Positions 11,973-23,635 of a stretch of 64,000 bases of DNA are shown here, one piece after another; within the stretch, counting starts at the first letter, position 1; each line of letters opens with the position of its first letter. The notes under the pieces are model-generated. The model did not search any database. It was not told the DNA's origin and saw only the letters and a program-made list of their open reading frames with translations. Origin of the DNA: Coleophoma eucalyptorum (taxonomy: Eukaryota; Ascomycota; Leotiomycetes; Helotiales; Dermateaceae); contig JALRME010000020.1 of assembly GCA_026120035.1 (NCBI GenBank), positions 496,001-560,000 of the forward strand, read 5' to 3'. The translations under genes were made by a program, and so were the position numbers.

Positions 11973-12706
11973 TTTGGATTAAGAGTGTTTATTTGCCAAT
12001 TGGAATATTTGGGTCACAGAAATAACAGAATTGGATTGCAACAACTATGAATGACATTGACGAACCCTTAGAATAAGACAATCCAGGTCAGTATATCCAT
12101 CTCCTGCAAAACACCCTGCTCTCCATTCACGGCAAGGCTGAAGAGCTTGCAAGAACCATCACGTACGTTGCACTGCTGCCAATCCCACAGCCGTGCCAGT
12201 TTTCCTCGGCTGGAGGAGAAGGCGACAAAGTGCGAGCCAAGCCCAGGATAAGGACAGCCAGAGCCTAAGGAAGAGCGAGCGCACGCTAAACCATATCCCC
12301 CGCAAAGCCTAAAATCCCCGCCGAGTGCTGTACCCCACCCACCCCCACCTCATCTGCGACAACTCCCGAGTCAGAAGACGCAACAACATGCTCGAGTCCT
12401 GACTCATGTGCGAGAAGGAGAAGGTCAACCGGACGAAGTGACATGTCGGAGATGTGCATTGCCACTTCAGCCTCGTCCTAATGGACTTAATGGATTTTAG
12501 ATGGCGGAGAGGGGAACAGACTTCTGATTACGCGCAGTGGGCTGTCCGGCTACTGCAAAGCCGAGAAACTTATCTGGCTGCTGCACCTGGCTTGAGACTT
12601 TCTTTTCTTCGTAAACATTTTCTCCACCCAAGAAGACTTCACTTAAAACTTCAATTGGATGTCTGAGAGATTGCAACAGATACGCGATCATCTTACCTCT
12701 GGAAAA
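11973..12706. promoter_or_regulatory. Shared divergent promoter region of ADH and ALDH
   Basis: The alcohol and aldehyde dehydrogenase start codons face away from each other across this 734-base gap. It contains C-rich blocks, including two CCCCAC elements at 12333-12338 and 12343-12348. These read GTGGGG on the other strand and match the SYGGRG consensus of the carbon catabolite repressor CreA. The motif is short and may occur by chance. Confidence 0.5.
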
Positions 12707-14228
12707 ATGGCCTTCAATTTCAGTAAATCCAACTTGCCTAAACACCTGTTCATCAATGGCGAGGTGAGATAGATCTTCGGCCCGGAACTTGATCTACTGC
12801 TAACAAATGCTGTAGTATACTCCATCCACGAACTCTAAGAAGCTGGAAGTCTTCAACCCAAAAGATGGATCACTGGTAGCGAACGACGTCGATTTGGCTG
12901 GTGAACAAGATGTCGATCTAGCCGTCGCATCAGCTGAAAAAGCATTTCCAGCATGGAAGAAGGTTTCACCTCTAGAACGCCGTGGCATTATGTTGAAGTT
13001 TGCCGAACTACTAGACGCAAATGCGCTCGCTCTGGCAGAGCTGACCCGCATCACCCTCGGAGCGCCATATAATTCTTTCGGAAAGTTCGAGACTGGTATG
13101 GCAAGTGAAGCCTTCCGATTCAACGCTGGCTGGATCGACAAGTTCGCCGGTCAATCTTTCCCTCAAGAAGATGGATTCCTCAAGATCGTACGCAACGAGC
13201 CGCTTGGTGTCACGGCTGGCATTGTGCCCTGGAATGGACCTCTTGGCAATATGGGGTTGAAAGCCGCGCCCGCTCTGGCGACTGGAAACTGCTTCATTCT
13301 CAAATCATCGGAGAAGACACCCTTTGCAGCCCTAGCCTTGGGGCCATTGATTAAGGAAGCTGGATTTCCACCTGGTGTATTCCAGATTCTGTCCGGTGAT
13401 GGTTCAACCGGTGCACTACTTTCAAGTCATATGCGTGTGCGTAAGGTTTCCTTCACCGGCTCCATCACCACTGGAAAGCGGATCCAAGAGGCAGCTGCAA
13501 AGAGCAACTTGAAGCGCGTGACTCTCGAGCTCGGAGGAAAGTCGCCTGCTGTAGTCTTTAATGATTGCAACCTGGAGAATGCCGTGACCTGGTGCGTAAA
13601 TGCGCTTGCTGCGCATACAGGACAGGTTTGCTTTGCCGCCACACGCGTGTATGTGCAAGAAGGCATCTATGACAAATTTGTCGAAGGTTATAAGAAAGGC
13701 CTGGAAGCGAAGAGGCAAGCCATTGGAGATCCAGACAAAGACGAGACCATCATGGGTCCTTTGATCGATAAGATGCAGTTCGACCGTGTCACCGGCTTCA
13801 TTGAGCGTGGTAAATCACAGAACCAAGGCAGCGTCATCTTCGGTGGCTCGCGCGTCGGTGAAAAGGGATTCTATGTTGAGCCGACCGTGTTCGCAGACGT
13901 GGCACCGACAGCTGAGATCATCACCGAGGAAATCTTCGGACCAGTGGCCTGTATCAATTCGTTCAAGACAGAGGAGGATGTCATGAAGTTGTGCAACGAC
14001 ACAAACTTCGGGTTGATGGCCGGTGTCTTTACTCAGGACATCAACAAGGCCTTGCGAGTGGCGAGTGACTTTGATAGTGGTATGGTGGGTATTAACTGTG
14101 TAAGCATGATTACCATGAACACGCCATTCGGCGGCAGCAAGGAAAGTGGTATTGGGCGGGAGTGTGGTGAGGCAGCGTTGAAGGCGTTTACGGATACGAA
14201 GACCATCATGATCAACATGACATATTAG
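12707..14228 (+). CDS. NAD(P)-dependent aldehyde dehydrogenase
   Basis: Exon 1 (12707-12763, MAFNFSKSNLPKHLFINGE) and exon 2 (12816-14228) give 489 aa, normal for the family. The catalytic cysteine is in GQVCFA (Cys 291) and the general base in VTLELGGKSP (Glu 257). The conserved GIVPWNGPL, KSSEKTPF and FTGSITTGK cofactor motifs are present, as is the C-terminal EEIFGPV segment. The overall sequence resembles the salicylaldehyde/vanillin-type branch of fungal aldehyde dehydrogenases, but the substrate cannot be set from sequence. It sits divergently to the zinc alcohol dehydrogenase, which suggests it oxidises the aldehyde made there to a carboxylic acid. No targeting peptide is evident, so it is probably cytosolic. 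Confidence 0.93.
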
Positions 14229-16198
14229 ATTATCAATTGAGAAAGAATGGAAGGCGATTCGCAGAGTTTCCGGCGGCTTCACTTGGTTGTCGCAGTTCGG
14301 TGTTCCTTTGCTAAGTTTGAAATAAAGGGGCAAGTGAGGCGTAAGTGCTAAAATCTTCAGGAAGATGCCATGTTTCGTTGAGATTATCTCAGGATTGCTT
14401 TTCGTGAACGATTCAGATCTTGTCTTCCTTGATGATTCATGGCAAGTTCTATTCCCGACGACACCCATAGCCCCTTCGCTGGTCCACTCTAAGCGAGCAG
14501 ATTTTCCCGAGAAAGACAAGGCGAGTCGATGTGACGGGTTTTCGCGTATGCCAAGAGCAGCCGAAACGGCACGACTCATTTGACTGATGCCGCTAGAAAG
14601 GAGGAACCATATTCGGAGACGACAACCGACGTATCACAAAGCAAGACATATGGAAGCCATGCTGTGTCCTCCTGGTCTTGGGGCGATAACAAGGGATTTT
14701 GGGGGGGGGGGGCACTAAAGGGCATGCATGGACCACTAAGCAACATGGCCGTTGGTACAGTGCGGTAGGACAGAGCCGAGGCCTCATCGTCGCCTCCACG
14801 ACCACCACGATAGCCTCAAGCGCACTGCTCGGAAGCGTTGCTCTTCCACGAGACTTTTTTCTCTTTCTCTCGGGTATCGATCAATACGCGTCGTTGGCTT
14901 CTTGGCCGCAATATATCTGAGCATCAAAACTCCGAGGGGCCCCCGTGGAAGCAACCTGGGAAGAGTCGTAAGTGCCAAGCGAATTGACTTGGCATCACTT
15001 GGCTCTTGGCAACAAAAGATCTTGGCTCGTTCGGATTTTGGGCGGTTGACGCTGATCCATCTAATCCATCTAATCATCCGATTCTTCAGCTTTATCTTGC
15101 TGGGGCAGGTTGCACAGCCTACCAGTCCACAACTGTACCCACGCGAGCATGTTCCCTTCAGATTAATCCAGTTTCTTTCCACTTAAGCATAAGCAACGCT
15201 ATGCATATTGACAGCGGCATTATCATCGGCTCGTTGCCATTGGCACTCTGGCGGAGGAGAAGACGAAAGGAGAGTGGAGTTGCACTGGACAACACACCTG
15301 CCAGATCTCTTAGTTCCCTTTCTTCAGGCCTTTGACGTCGTCATGTGTCCGCTTCTGGCCATGGCCATTGGGGCAAGCGGGACAGACAGGATTGCCAAAG
15401 ATGTACCGCATTTTGCCCCAGCAAACCATGTCTTGCCCCCTTTTTATATATCAGATAAGATCTGATCTCCACTTGCTCAATCGGTATTCTTCCTGGGCGG
15501 TACGACTGCACTATGGTATTGCGGTACTACCGGCCGGACTGCGCCGCCTTTCATCCCATCCCATATAGACCCACACTGAATGGTGTGAATTGTGGGAGGC
15601 ATCGATCCAGAACCATGAAGAAGCCAAGAAAACGCAGAAGCCTTGTTATGAACGGAGCGTAGATCTGGTTTCAGCCCAATTAACCTCTTCGGACTCGTCT
15701 CTATCGTGAACACCTGCCCAGCCGCTCGGCGATTCTTCTAGATACAGCTCGCAACGACCAGGTCGCATCCTATTTGGGATGCCATGCTCTGCCACTGTGC
15801 CGAAAGCTGGGCAAGCGAGAAAAATGTTCCGTTTACTTTCCATCTGTTCGAAACATTCAAACCTTGCTGACATCTCTCCAGCTTGTTTCCGAGATATTGA
15901 ACCTGCAAACTTTCGTCTGTCTGGAATATGGAGAGCCATCATGGATTTGAGCCCATAACCTGGATTATGTCTGAGCGCCTGGGTCGATGGCCATGACGAG
16001 ACGAATACAAAAGACGACCAAGTTCGTCCCAAAGGTGACATTTTTCATCTCATCCCTTCTTCATCTTCCTTCCTTAGCTTCTTCTTTCTCTGTCTGTACG
16101 CTAGCAGTACATTCACTTTTCATCACAACTCTGCAGGCCACAGTCCAAATCTTTCCTATCAACTTTCTTTCCCGCTCTACCGCTGCAACTAAACCAAA
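14229..16198. other. 2-kb apparent noncoding region upstream of pectate lyase
   Basis: No gene could be supported. Open frames on the minus strand of 78-131 codons (for example 15646-16041) have no recognisable domain. A run of 12 G lies at 14701-14712. The last 150 bases before 16199 are strongly CT-rich, as in the leaders of highly expressed fungal genes. The region probably holds a long promoter for the secreted pectate lyase. Confidence 0.5.
14701..14712 (+). repeat. Poly-G homopolymer (12 bases)
   Basis: Twelve consecutive G in noncoding DNA downstream of the aldehyde dehydrogenase gene. The length is uncertain because such runs are error-prone. Confidence 0.9.
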
Positions 16199-17504
16199 AT
16201 GAAGTTCTCCAACGTTCAATTGGCTGTCTTGGCCGTTGCTCTTGGTGTCTCTGCTAGACCTGCCGAGCATGGTCCCAATGTCGTGGCCCGTGTTAACGGC
16301 CCTCGCTCTGCATTCTTCGACCTCGTTGAACGCAAGCAAGAGGTTGCAGAGCAACCCCGTAGAAACGTTGGATCTGCCAACAGCCCCTTCGACAACCTAA
16401 GAGTCAGGAAGACATCAAAGTCCAAGACCACATCAGCAGCTGAATCCGAAGCAACTGATGACTCTTCCTCTGATGACTCCTCTGATGACTCTTCCTCAGA
16501 CGACTCCGAGAGCAGTGCAACTGAGTCTGCTTCAGAGGCCACAGCAACCGATGATTCAAAGGCTACTTCCACCAAGACCAAGTCTTCTTCCAAGGAAACT
16601 ACAACTGGAAGTTCCAAGTCAGGCTCATCAAAGTCCTCCAAGTCATCCTCTGCCGTAGCATCAAAGACCGCCTCTTCCGGCTCCACCAAATCATCCGGCT
16701 CCGCTGATTCATCTACTACCACTGCTGCAAGCTCCTCCGGTAACAGTACCGGCTCCACTTCTGGATCTCTCCCTGCATCTTCTGGATCCTCCGCTCTCTC
16801 TGCCGTTCAAACCATTGCTGCAGGCGAGTCTTTCGATGGTGGTATGTTCATGTATGACAGAGGTGTCGACTGTGAGGGCCAGTCCGAGGGTGGAGACAGT
16901 GATGCCGTTTTCCAGATCGAGGCTGGAGGATCATTGTCCAACGTTATCATCGGCCCCAACCAGATGGAAGGTATTCACTGCCAAGGTGCCTGCACCCTGA
17001 CCAACGTCTGGTGGTCCGCTGTCTGCGAGGATGCTTTCACCATCAAGAACCAAGATGCTGGTGATACTACCTACATCAAGGGTGGTGGAGCTTTCGGTGC
17101 TGATGACAAGGTTCTCCAACACAACGGTGGTGGAACTCTCTCCGTCTCCGACTTCACTGTTGAAACTTTTGGAAAGCTTTACAGATCTTGCGGTAACTGC
17201 GATACTATGTACGAGAGACACGTTATCATGGACGGCATCACTGCCACTGACGGATCTGAGCTCGCTGGTAAGTTTTCCCTCCGACCTGCTTGAACGTAGT
17301 ATCAAAGACTAATAAAAACAAACAGGTATCAACTACAACTACGGTGATTCTGCTACCTTCACCAACATTGTGGCAAGCGGTGTTGATGACATCTGTGTTA
17401 CATACACCGGTACCGACGATAACAGCGAGGAGCCATCTGAGTACGGCTCAGGAGCTGACGGAACCTACTGTATCTACAGCACGAGCGACATCTCTTCTTC
17501 TTAG
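16199..17504 (+). CDS. Secreted pectate lyase, family PL3
   Basis: Exons 16199-17267 and 17326-17504 give 415 aa. The first 19 residues are a signal peptide ([19 protein letters not shown], cleaved before RPAEHG). Residues from about 75 to 205 form a Ser/Thr/Asp-rich linker, first acidic (SSDDSSDD repeats), then Ser/Lys/Gly-rich. The rest is a PL3 right-handed beta-helix catalytic domain with typical elements: [59 protein letters not shown] and [10 protein letters not shown]3 enzymes cleave de-esterified homogalacturonan by beta-elimination with calcium at alkaline pH. The enzyme would act outside the cell on plant walls. The 130-residue linker before the domain is unusually long for PL3, most of which are about 230-260 aa; it may be heavily O-glycosylated or tether the enzyme to the wall. 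Confidence 0.93.
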
Positions 17505-17880
17505 AGTGTACTCGTCTTTCGCCCCCCTACTTCTTTTTATCTTGGGGATGGTGTTGGTTGGTTCCAGGCATGGAAATGGTTTGAGAAGGAAAAAGTTGAT
17601 CTTTGGACTTGGCAGGTATCCAAACTGCAAGCCCTGGTTGGCATGCTCTCGGCGATGGATTCTTGTAAATAAATTCTTTCTTTGATGGCCCTTTTGGTCA
17701 TATTTCAAAATGAGATGTCTATACTCTCTCACCATGTTGTGCAATATTTATGAGCAAGATGTGTTAAAGCGCTCTTATATTCTGTCTAAGTTGATCGCTA
17801 AACTTTCATTCATTAACATTTGACCCACACCTGCGAAAACCAGTAGCGAACACGGAGCCGAACATCTATCTATCTCGAAC
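17505..17880. other. Intergenic between convergent genes
   Basis: Holds the 3' ends of the pectate lyase (plus) and P450 (minus) genes. No coding signal was seen. Confidence 0.6.
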
Positions 17881-19585
17881 TCAATCTCTCGTAACCCTAA
17901 CAACCTTAACATTCAAATCTGGTTTTTCCCACGTCATGAATGCTCTCGCCCTTCCCATTTCATTGGCTGGATTCCAATTTGGTGCCCCGTCCACGCTTAC
18001 GAGATCGAAATTCCAGAGAAGCCTACCAAGAATAATGCGCATCTCCAAGTAGCTAAGATGCTTGCCGATGCAGCCCCTAGGACCTAGACTAAATGGCTGC
18101 GCAGCTTTCTTCTTGTCGTGCGCATATCGGCTGTTGGGATCGTCGCCCTCGAGCCAGCGCTCTGGGATGAACGAGTCGGGGTCGACGAAATTCTCGCTGT
18201 TGTGCGATGCGGCCCATGAACCGACGGAGACAGCAGTCTATGTACGTTAGAATTATACTTTCCATCAATGGGGATGATACTTACTCCACCAGGAACCCAG
18301 TATCCATCAACAGTATCGCCCTCTTTAGGCACGGTGCGCAATAATCCAGTCGGAACCGGCGGGTGGATTCTCAAACCTTCCTCAATTACAGCATTGAGAT
18401 AAGGCATGGCACTCAAAGCCTCATATTTAATATCTTTCTCTTCCTTGAAAGTGCCCCGGATCTCAGCACACAGTTTTGCATAGACCTGTGGGTTATAGAT
18501 CAACCTTGCCAACATGCCACTGAGTGCATTGGCCGTAGTCTCGGAGCCAGCGACGATGAACAGCGCGGAATTCACAATGATCTCATCTTGATTCAGGTTG
18601 AACTTCTCGCGCTGCTTGAGGATATACCAGATGAAATCCTTGTGATCTGTGTTCTTGTTCGCGAGCCTGCGCATCACCTTCTCCGTGCTGAATTTCAGAT
18701 GATTGCGGCGATCCTCCCGGATCTTGGTGGGGATGCACTTGAGCAGGAAGCTCTGGAAGGCCGATCCTGCCGTGGCGAAGCGGCGGGTGGCCTGTTCAAT
18801 CGCACCGGCTTTGACTGTCTCGAAGATGAGCGATACCCAGAAGTGGAACTGCCCGCTCTCCAGACAGCCAAAGGGCTCGCCGAAGGCGAGATCGCCAATG
18901 ATGTCGAATGTTGTGAAGTTGAGCCAGTTGACCATGTTGAAGGCCTCGCTGTTGTCGCACATGCGGCTCAGGTGTCGGATGAACATGGATACGTAGTCCT
19001 GGATGATGTCCTCCTGGTCCACCAGCGCTTTCTGACTGAAGGAGTGTGCCAGGGCTCGGCGTTGGCGTGCATGGTTCTCATCGTCCGCCATCGTCAGCGT
19101 TGTCACGCCTACTACTGGCTCGACGGATCCCACATGGACGGGATCCTTGTGGAAATTGGGGTGCCCGACCCTGTGTCCGTAGATGTCTTCCCATGCTTGC
19201 ACGGAATTGAAGTGTAGTTCGTTGGGCGATACGCGCACCACGGGTCCGTACTTGTCGTGGAGCAGCTTGTTCTCAAATGCTAATCGGCCACGCAGCAGAT
19301 CGCGGATTCCTGGGATGGGACTTATGGCGTTGAATTTTGGGCCGGGGAATTTGGCCAGTGGATCTAGTGTGAGGCGGTATATAGCCTGTTGGCTTTGTTA
19401 GTGTTGGTATTGAGAGGGTTAAATTGCTACTTACTGTGCAGACACAGAAAAGAACGGCCTGTCACTTGGTTAATTGATGTGCTTAAAGTGTTTTCGCCAT
19501 GCTCGCTACGTACCAATCCAAGAGAAAGAGTGCAAAGGTATCCCACTGCACCTAGCACAGTTCTTGGTGCTTCGACAATATCCAT
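17881..19585 (-). CDS. Cytochrome P450 monooxygenase (isotrichodermin hydroxylase-like)
   Basis: Four exons on the minus strand, 19514-19585, 19435-19458, 18285-19385 and 17881-18237, give 517 aa; all junctions are in phase 0. Exons 1 and 2 encode the N-terminal hydrophobic anchor (GAVGYLCTLSLGL, AVLFCVC), so it should sit in the ER membrane. Next come the proline hinge FPGPKF, the I-helix oxygen-binding motif AGSETT, the ExxR motif EEGLR, the PERW motif, and the heme loop FSLGPRGCIG carrying the axial cysteine. All key residues are intact. The sequence resembles the fungal P450 group around isotrichodermin C-15 hydroxylase, whose known members act on terpenoids and polyketides. It is the first gene of the oxidative cluster and could introduce the first hydroxyl group on the substrate. 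Confidence 0.92.
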
Positions 19586-20336
19586 GATTGCAATGCCAAT
19601 TGCCTTCCAGGACTACTAAATCTCTTTTCACTTTATGAGATTTGGTTTGCAAAGACAGAGAGAATAATCAGATGACTCAACACACTTTAAGTATAAAATC
19701 AACCTCCCAGCTCTTCCGAACCTCGAAACTGTGCAACTCTGTCAAACTGACAATAATATACCCCTCCTACAAATCAGCACCTTTCTAGCGTGCCATTTCT
19801 CCCAATCTGGAGTTATTTCCCCCATACTCTCATACCCTAGACGGGGGTTGTTGTCAAATTGCAGTCCGCTGAATGGCTGGAAAAGCATTCCCGCACCCCG
19901 CATCCCTTCCCCACGAAACGAACCCCTGGTACCGCTTGAGTCGTGAAAGCGCTGCTAGTTCATGCTGTATGAATCATGTTGCGGAATCGAGGGACCCAGT
20001 TTCCAATGCATTGGTGAGAGCGCCGTGGGATTTACATGGGAAATGGATATTAAAAGGCTGGATCGGCATATATGCTGATCTGGGGTGTGCTGACTGACTG
20101 CAGTGCACGTGATCGGGTACCTGCTTGGCTGTTTCTTCAATGATGACACAGCGAAAGGTAAGCAGGTGAGGCTATCTGCTCATGGGAAAGCTTGGTTGGG
20201 TATGCTAAGAATCTGGATTTGATACAGAATAGCCAAATTTTGGTTGTCGATTTCCCACGCTGATTCCCATCAGAGTCTCTAGGTTTATAAAAGTATTTGA
20301 AATATGTAATTCTCTCTAGATAATTCTAGGCAATAC
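19586..20336. other. Intergenic: P450 promoter and ligase 3' end
   Basis: Both flanking genes are on the minus strand. A TATA-like TATAAAA lies at about 19691-19697, roughly 110 bases upstream of the P450 start. SYGGRG-type elements occur at 19896-19901 and 20090-20095. No gene was seen. Confidence 0.5.
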
Positions 20337-22174
20337 TTAAAATCTACTCTTCACTGTCCCCTCCAAGATCTTCGCATCGGCTTTACTCCATTCCCTCATA
20401 GTTTTCCTTTGAATCTTCCCGCTCGCCAACTTTGGTACCTCATCTACGAATGTGACACCTCCTACCAGCCATTTATGTTTTGCAACCTTGTTCTTTATCC
20501 ACTGTTGAATATCTTCGGGCTTGACTTTCCCCTTCGCGCTGTCTTGTAATGCGACGTATGCTCTTGGCCATTCTTCATTGTGTCTATTGAAAATTTGGTG
20601 AGAGGTTTTCTTTTTTGCAGTAAGTGAGAAGTAGGCAGCTTACAGTGTGATCCCAACTACTGCTGCATCGGCTATCTGGTCGTGTTCTAGGAGCACCGCT
20701 TCGAGCTCCGCAGGTGCTACTTGTAGTGCATTTACCTTAATAAGTTCCTGGGACCGTTAGTTTCTGGTTTGAAAAGGTCAATGGATTTCGAAGCTCTTAC
20801 TTTCTTCCTGTCCACAATCCAGAAGTACTCTCTGTCATCACAAACTGCTACATCACCGGTTTTCAGCCACCCATCTTTATCAATCGACTCCTGAGTCGCA
20901 GCTTCATTCTTCCAATACCGCAAGCACACCTGCGGGCCCCTGATGTACATTTCACCTGGCGATCCAGCAGGAACTTCATTCCCATCATCGTCTAATAGCT
21001 TGCATTCACTGTTAGGATCCAGTTGTCCTACGCTCCCTGTATCGTCAGATATACCACCAGGAACATGGATAGCACCGCAAGTAACCTCTGTCATTCCCCA
21101 TCCCTGGTTGATCTGCATACCAAATCGCTTCATAACATCATTCTGTAACTCTTTCGACAGCGGGGCAGCACCGCAGAGGACGTCGGTCACGCTGCTAATA
21201 TCGTACTTCGCCGTCTCCGGACGCTTGCTTAACATGACTAGAATGGGCGGAGCAATTTGGAGATGGGTTATCTTGAATTTCTGAATGGAAGCTAGGAAAT
21301 CCGTATACACGAATTGTTTCATGATGTAGACTGGTACGGAGAGTTTGACAGCCATTAAAATAGTATAGAGCTGGCCATAAGCGTGATACAGTGGCAAAAA
21401 GCCAATCCAGCGTTCAGCAGGTCGGTTTGCAATATTCGGCCAGAATGGCTTATCCAGGTATTTCATGTAGATGGTCTGTTCGATGTTGGCGATGAGATTG
21501 GTATGGCTTACACAAACACCTTTTGGTAATCCAGTCGTTCCTGAGGAGTAGTTGATGGTCGCCACCGTGCTTGCAGCTTCTTGGGCAGATAAACGTGGCC
21601 AAGAATATGCTGATCCTTCTGCATCAGTCCCTATGAGTGATGTCCAATCTGGGACACCGTAGGTTGGAGGGCAGAATTCGTCGGAGAACTGGTAGATTCT
21701 CTCTCTTGATAGACCGGCCTTTGCTGCTGCGGCTAGTGCGGTGGCAACCATGGTTGGATGAGCCAAGATAATTTGAGCACCAGTATTATTGATTTGGTGA
21801 ACCATTTCTGTAAAATTTCTTAGATTTCCGAGCTCAAAAAACTTGGGATAGAACTTACCTGGTAGTGTATAGATGGGATTTGCTCCGCTGAAGGCATAAC
21901 CGGCTCCAACAATACCTAGATACGCAACCGGGACAAAGATGTGATTCGGTGTGTATATCATAACCACTTCACCCTTCTTGAGACCCGTTCTCTCTAGCCC
22001 AAAAGCCAGTCTTTTGACCCATTTCAATAATTGGGCAGGCGAAAGATTCTTTTCTGGCTCCTTGGAGTCAATCCATAATGGCTTGGTTGAAGGACTCTCT
22101 CCGGGCGGAAAAAGGTATGTCAGAATATCAACCTTAGGAAGATCAATAGGGCCGTATTTTGACGTGTAAGGCAT
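20337..22174 (-). CDS. Acyl-CoA ligase, AMP-binding (4-coumarate-CoA ligase-like)
   Basis: Exons 21859-22174, 20801-21807, 20644-20747 and 20337-20583 on the minus strand give 557 aa, typical for the family. The ATP-binding P-loop is YSSGTTGLPKG near residue 185-195. The A5 motif is QGWGMTE and the hinge is GWLKTGDVAVCD then DRKKELIKVN across the third junction. The catalytic lysine lies in ASGKIQRK near the C-terminus, and the protein ends KSRF; a peroxisomal SKL-type signal is not clear. It makes an acyl-AMP and then an acyl-CoA from a carboxylic acid. With an acyl-CoA dehydrogenase and the AtuA-like protein downstream, it probably activates the acid formed after ring opening. It is divergent from the SDR gene. 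Confidence 0.93.
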
Positions 22175-22567
22175 CTTGTCTTGCTTCGAGCTTGATCAGA
22201 CTAAACCAACGGCATCCAGAGAATTGAGAATTCAAAAGAACAAGAGCTGAGGATGGAGTATTCGCACGACAAAGCTATAGATTAACAAGAGTCTTAGAGG
22301 TTTAAAGCTTCCTTATCCGATTCCGAGGTTGAGGTACTTGAAAGCTAGCATGGCAAAAGCCTAATGCACGATTATGGCATGGGAACTGGGGGTGTGGAGT
22401 AGCGAGGTGGTGGTTGCGGGAAATGGTGGACCGAAATCCCGAGGCTGGATACGGTAAGACGAGGCTGCAAACCAGTCGCTCTTTACCTCACTTGAGATAC
22501 TCTACAAGAATTAAAAGTCTTTCACCCGAGATCTTTGCAGATAATCCGTGGTACTATTTCATCTAAA
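22175..22567. promoter_or_regulatory. Shared divergent promoter region of CoA ligase and SDR1
   Basis: A 393-base gap between two outward-facing start codons. A GTGGAG element (SYGGRG match) lies at 22394-22399. No other motif is secure. Confidence 0.5.
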
Positions 22568-23635
22568 ATGTCAGATCTGAGGGATTTCGATAAATTGTTT
22601 CGCCTCGATGGCAAGGTCGCACTGATTACCGGTGGTATGTAGAAGACTTCCTACCCCGCAATTTCCCCAGATTTTGGCAAAAGCGTGAGAGCTACAGCTT
22701 ATCATGAGGGCAGGATCGCGAGGTTTGGGTTTGCACACCGCGACAGCTTTCTTGAAAGCAGGCGCCCGAAAAGTGATTATTACGGCGAGAAAAGCAGAGG
22801 GAGAACAAGGTATCGACCAGGCGGTTGTCAAACTCAATAAACTCGGCACAAAAGGCACGGCAGTGGGTATCCCAGCAAATGTCGCAAATACGGAAGATAT
22901 TCAGAGACTGGTCAACAAGATAAAAGAGACAGAACCAAAACTAGATATCTTGGTTGCAAATGCAGGTGCCACTTGGGGATCCAGATTCGAGGATGCACCA
23001 GATCAGTCGAGTGTCAAGATTCTGGACCTGAACGTTCGAGGGGTGTTTAACTTGGTAAAATTGTGAGTCGAGAAAAAAGCAGCGACGAAGGCCAGATCTG
23101 ACTGAGATAGATCTCTTCCATTGTTGGAAGCAGCCGGAACGAGGAGAGATCCATCGCGGGTCATTATTGTCAGCTCAACCGCTGGTAGAAATGTGCCCCA
23201 TGTCGGCGAAAATGGTACAATAATGTACTCGGTTTCCAAAGCAGCGGCGCATGTAATTTTTCCATTACCTACAATCATTAACGTAGCTGATCTTCAATAG
23301 CATCTGGGTCGCAATCTTGCAATTGAACTTGGACCACGAAACATCACTTCGAATATTGTGGCACCAGGATTTTTCCCAAGCAAACTTGCCCAAGGCCTAA
23401 TTAACAAGTTGGGGGGTACAGAGGAGCTTGAGGATGCGAATCCGCGAAAGAGACTAGGGGAGCCTGAAGATATTGCTGGAGTCATGGTTTATCTTTGCTC
23501 ACCAGCAGGAAGCTACATGTAAGTCTGAATACACGGCTAAATTAGATTTTGACTGACTTCGAGATTAGTAACGGCGTGGACATAACAGTGGATGGTGGAA
23601 TGGTTCTCTCAGCGGGAAGGCATTCGAAGTTATGA
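22568..23635 (+). CDS. Short-chain dehydrogenase/reductase (SDR1)
   Basis: Five exons, 22568-22634, 22714-23062, 23111-23252, 23301-23518 and 23569-23635, give 280 aa. The cofactor motif TGGSRGLG spans the first intron, followed by ARKAEG after the second strand; the Arg there suggests NADP preference. NAG appears as VANAGATWG. The catalytic serine lies in IVSSTAG and the Tyr-Lys pair in YSVSK (Tyr 178, Lys 182). The end has the classical VDGG motif. It is similar to rhamnolipid-synthesis-type SDRs (RhlG-like) of fungi. It should interconvert a hydroxyl and a ketone or act on a beta-ketoacyl thioester. Sharing a promoter with the CoA ligase points to the same pathway. Confidence 0.9.

Noticed and set aside
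10853..12025. 390-codon plus-strand open frame
   Set aside because: It is the antisense shadow of the zinc alcohol dehydrogenase, whose minus-strand motifs are complete.
13815..14579. 254-codon open frame on the minus strand
   Set aside because: Most of it lies antisense to the aldehyde dehydrogenase exon and reflects its codon usage; no domain and no splice support.
18363..19217. 284-codon plus-strand open frame
   Set aside because: Antisense shadow of P450-1.
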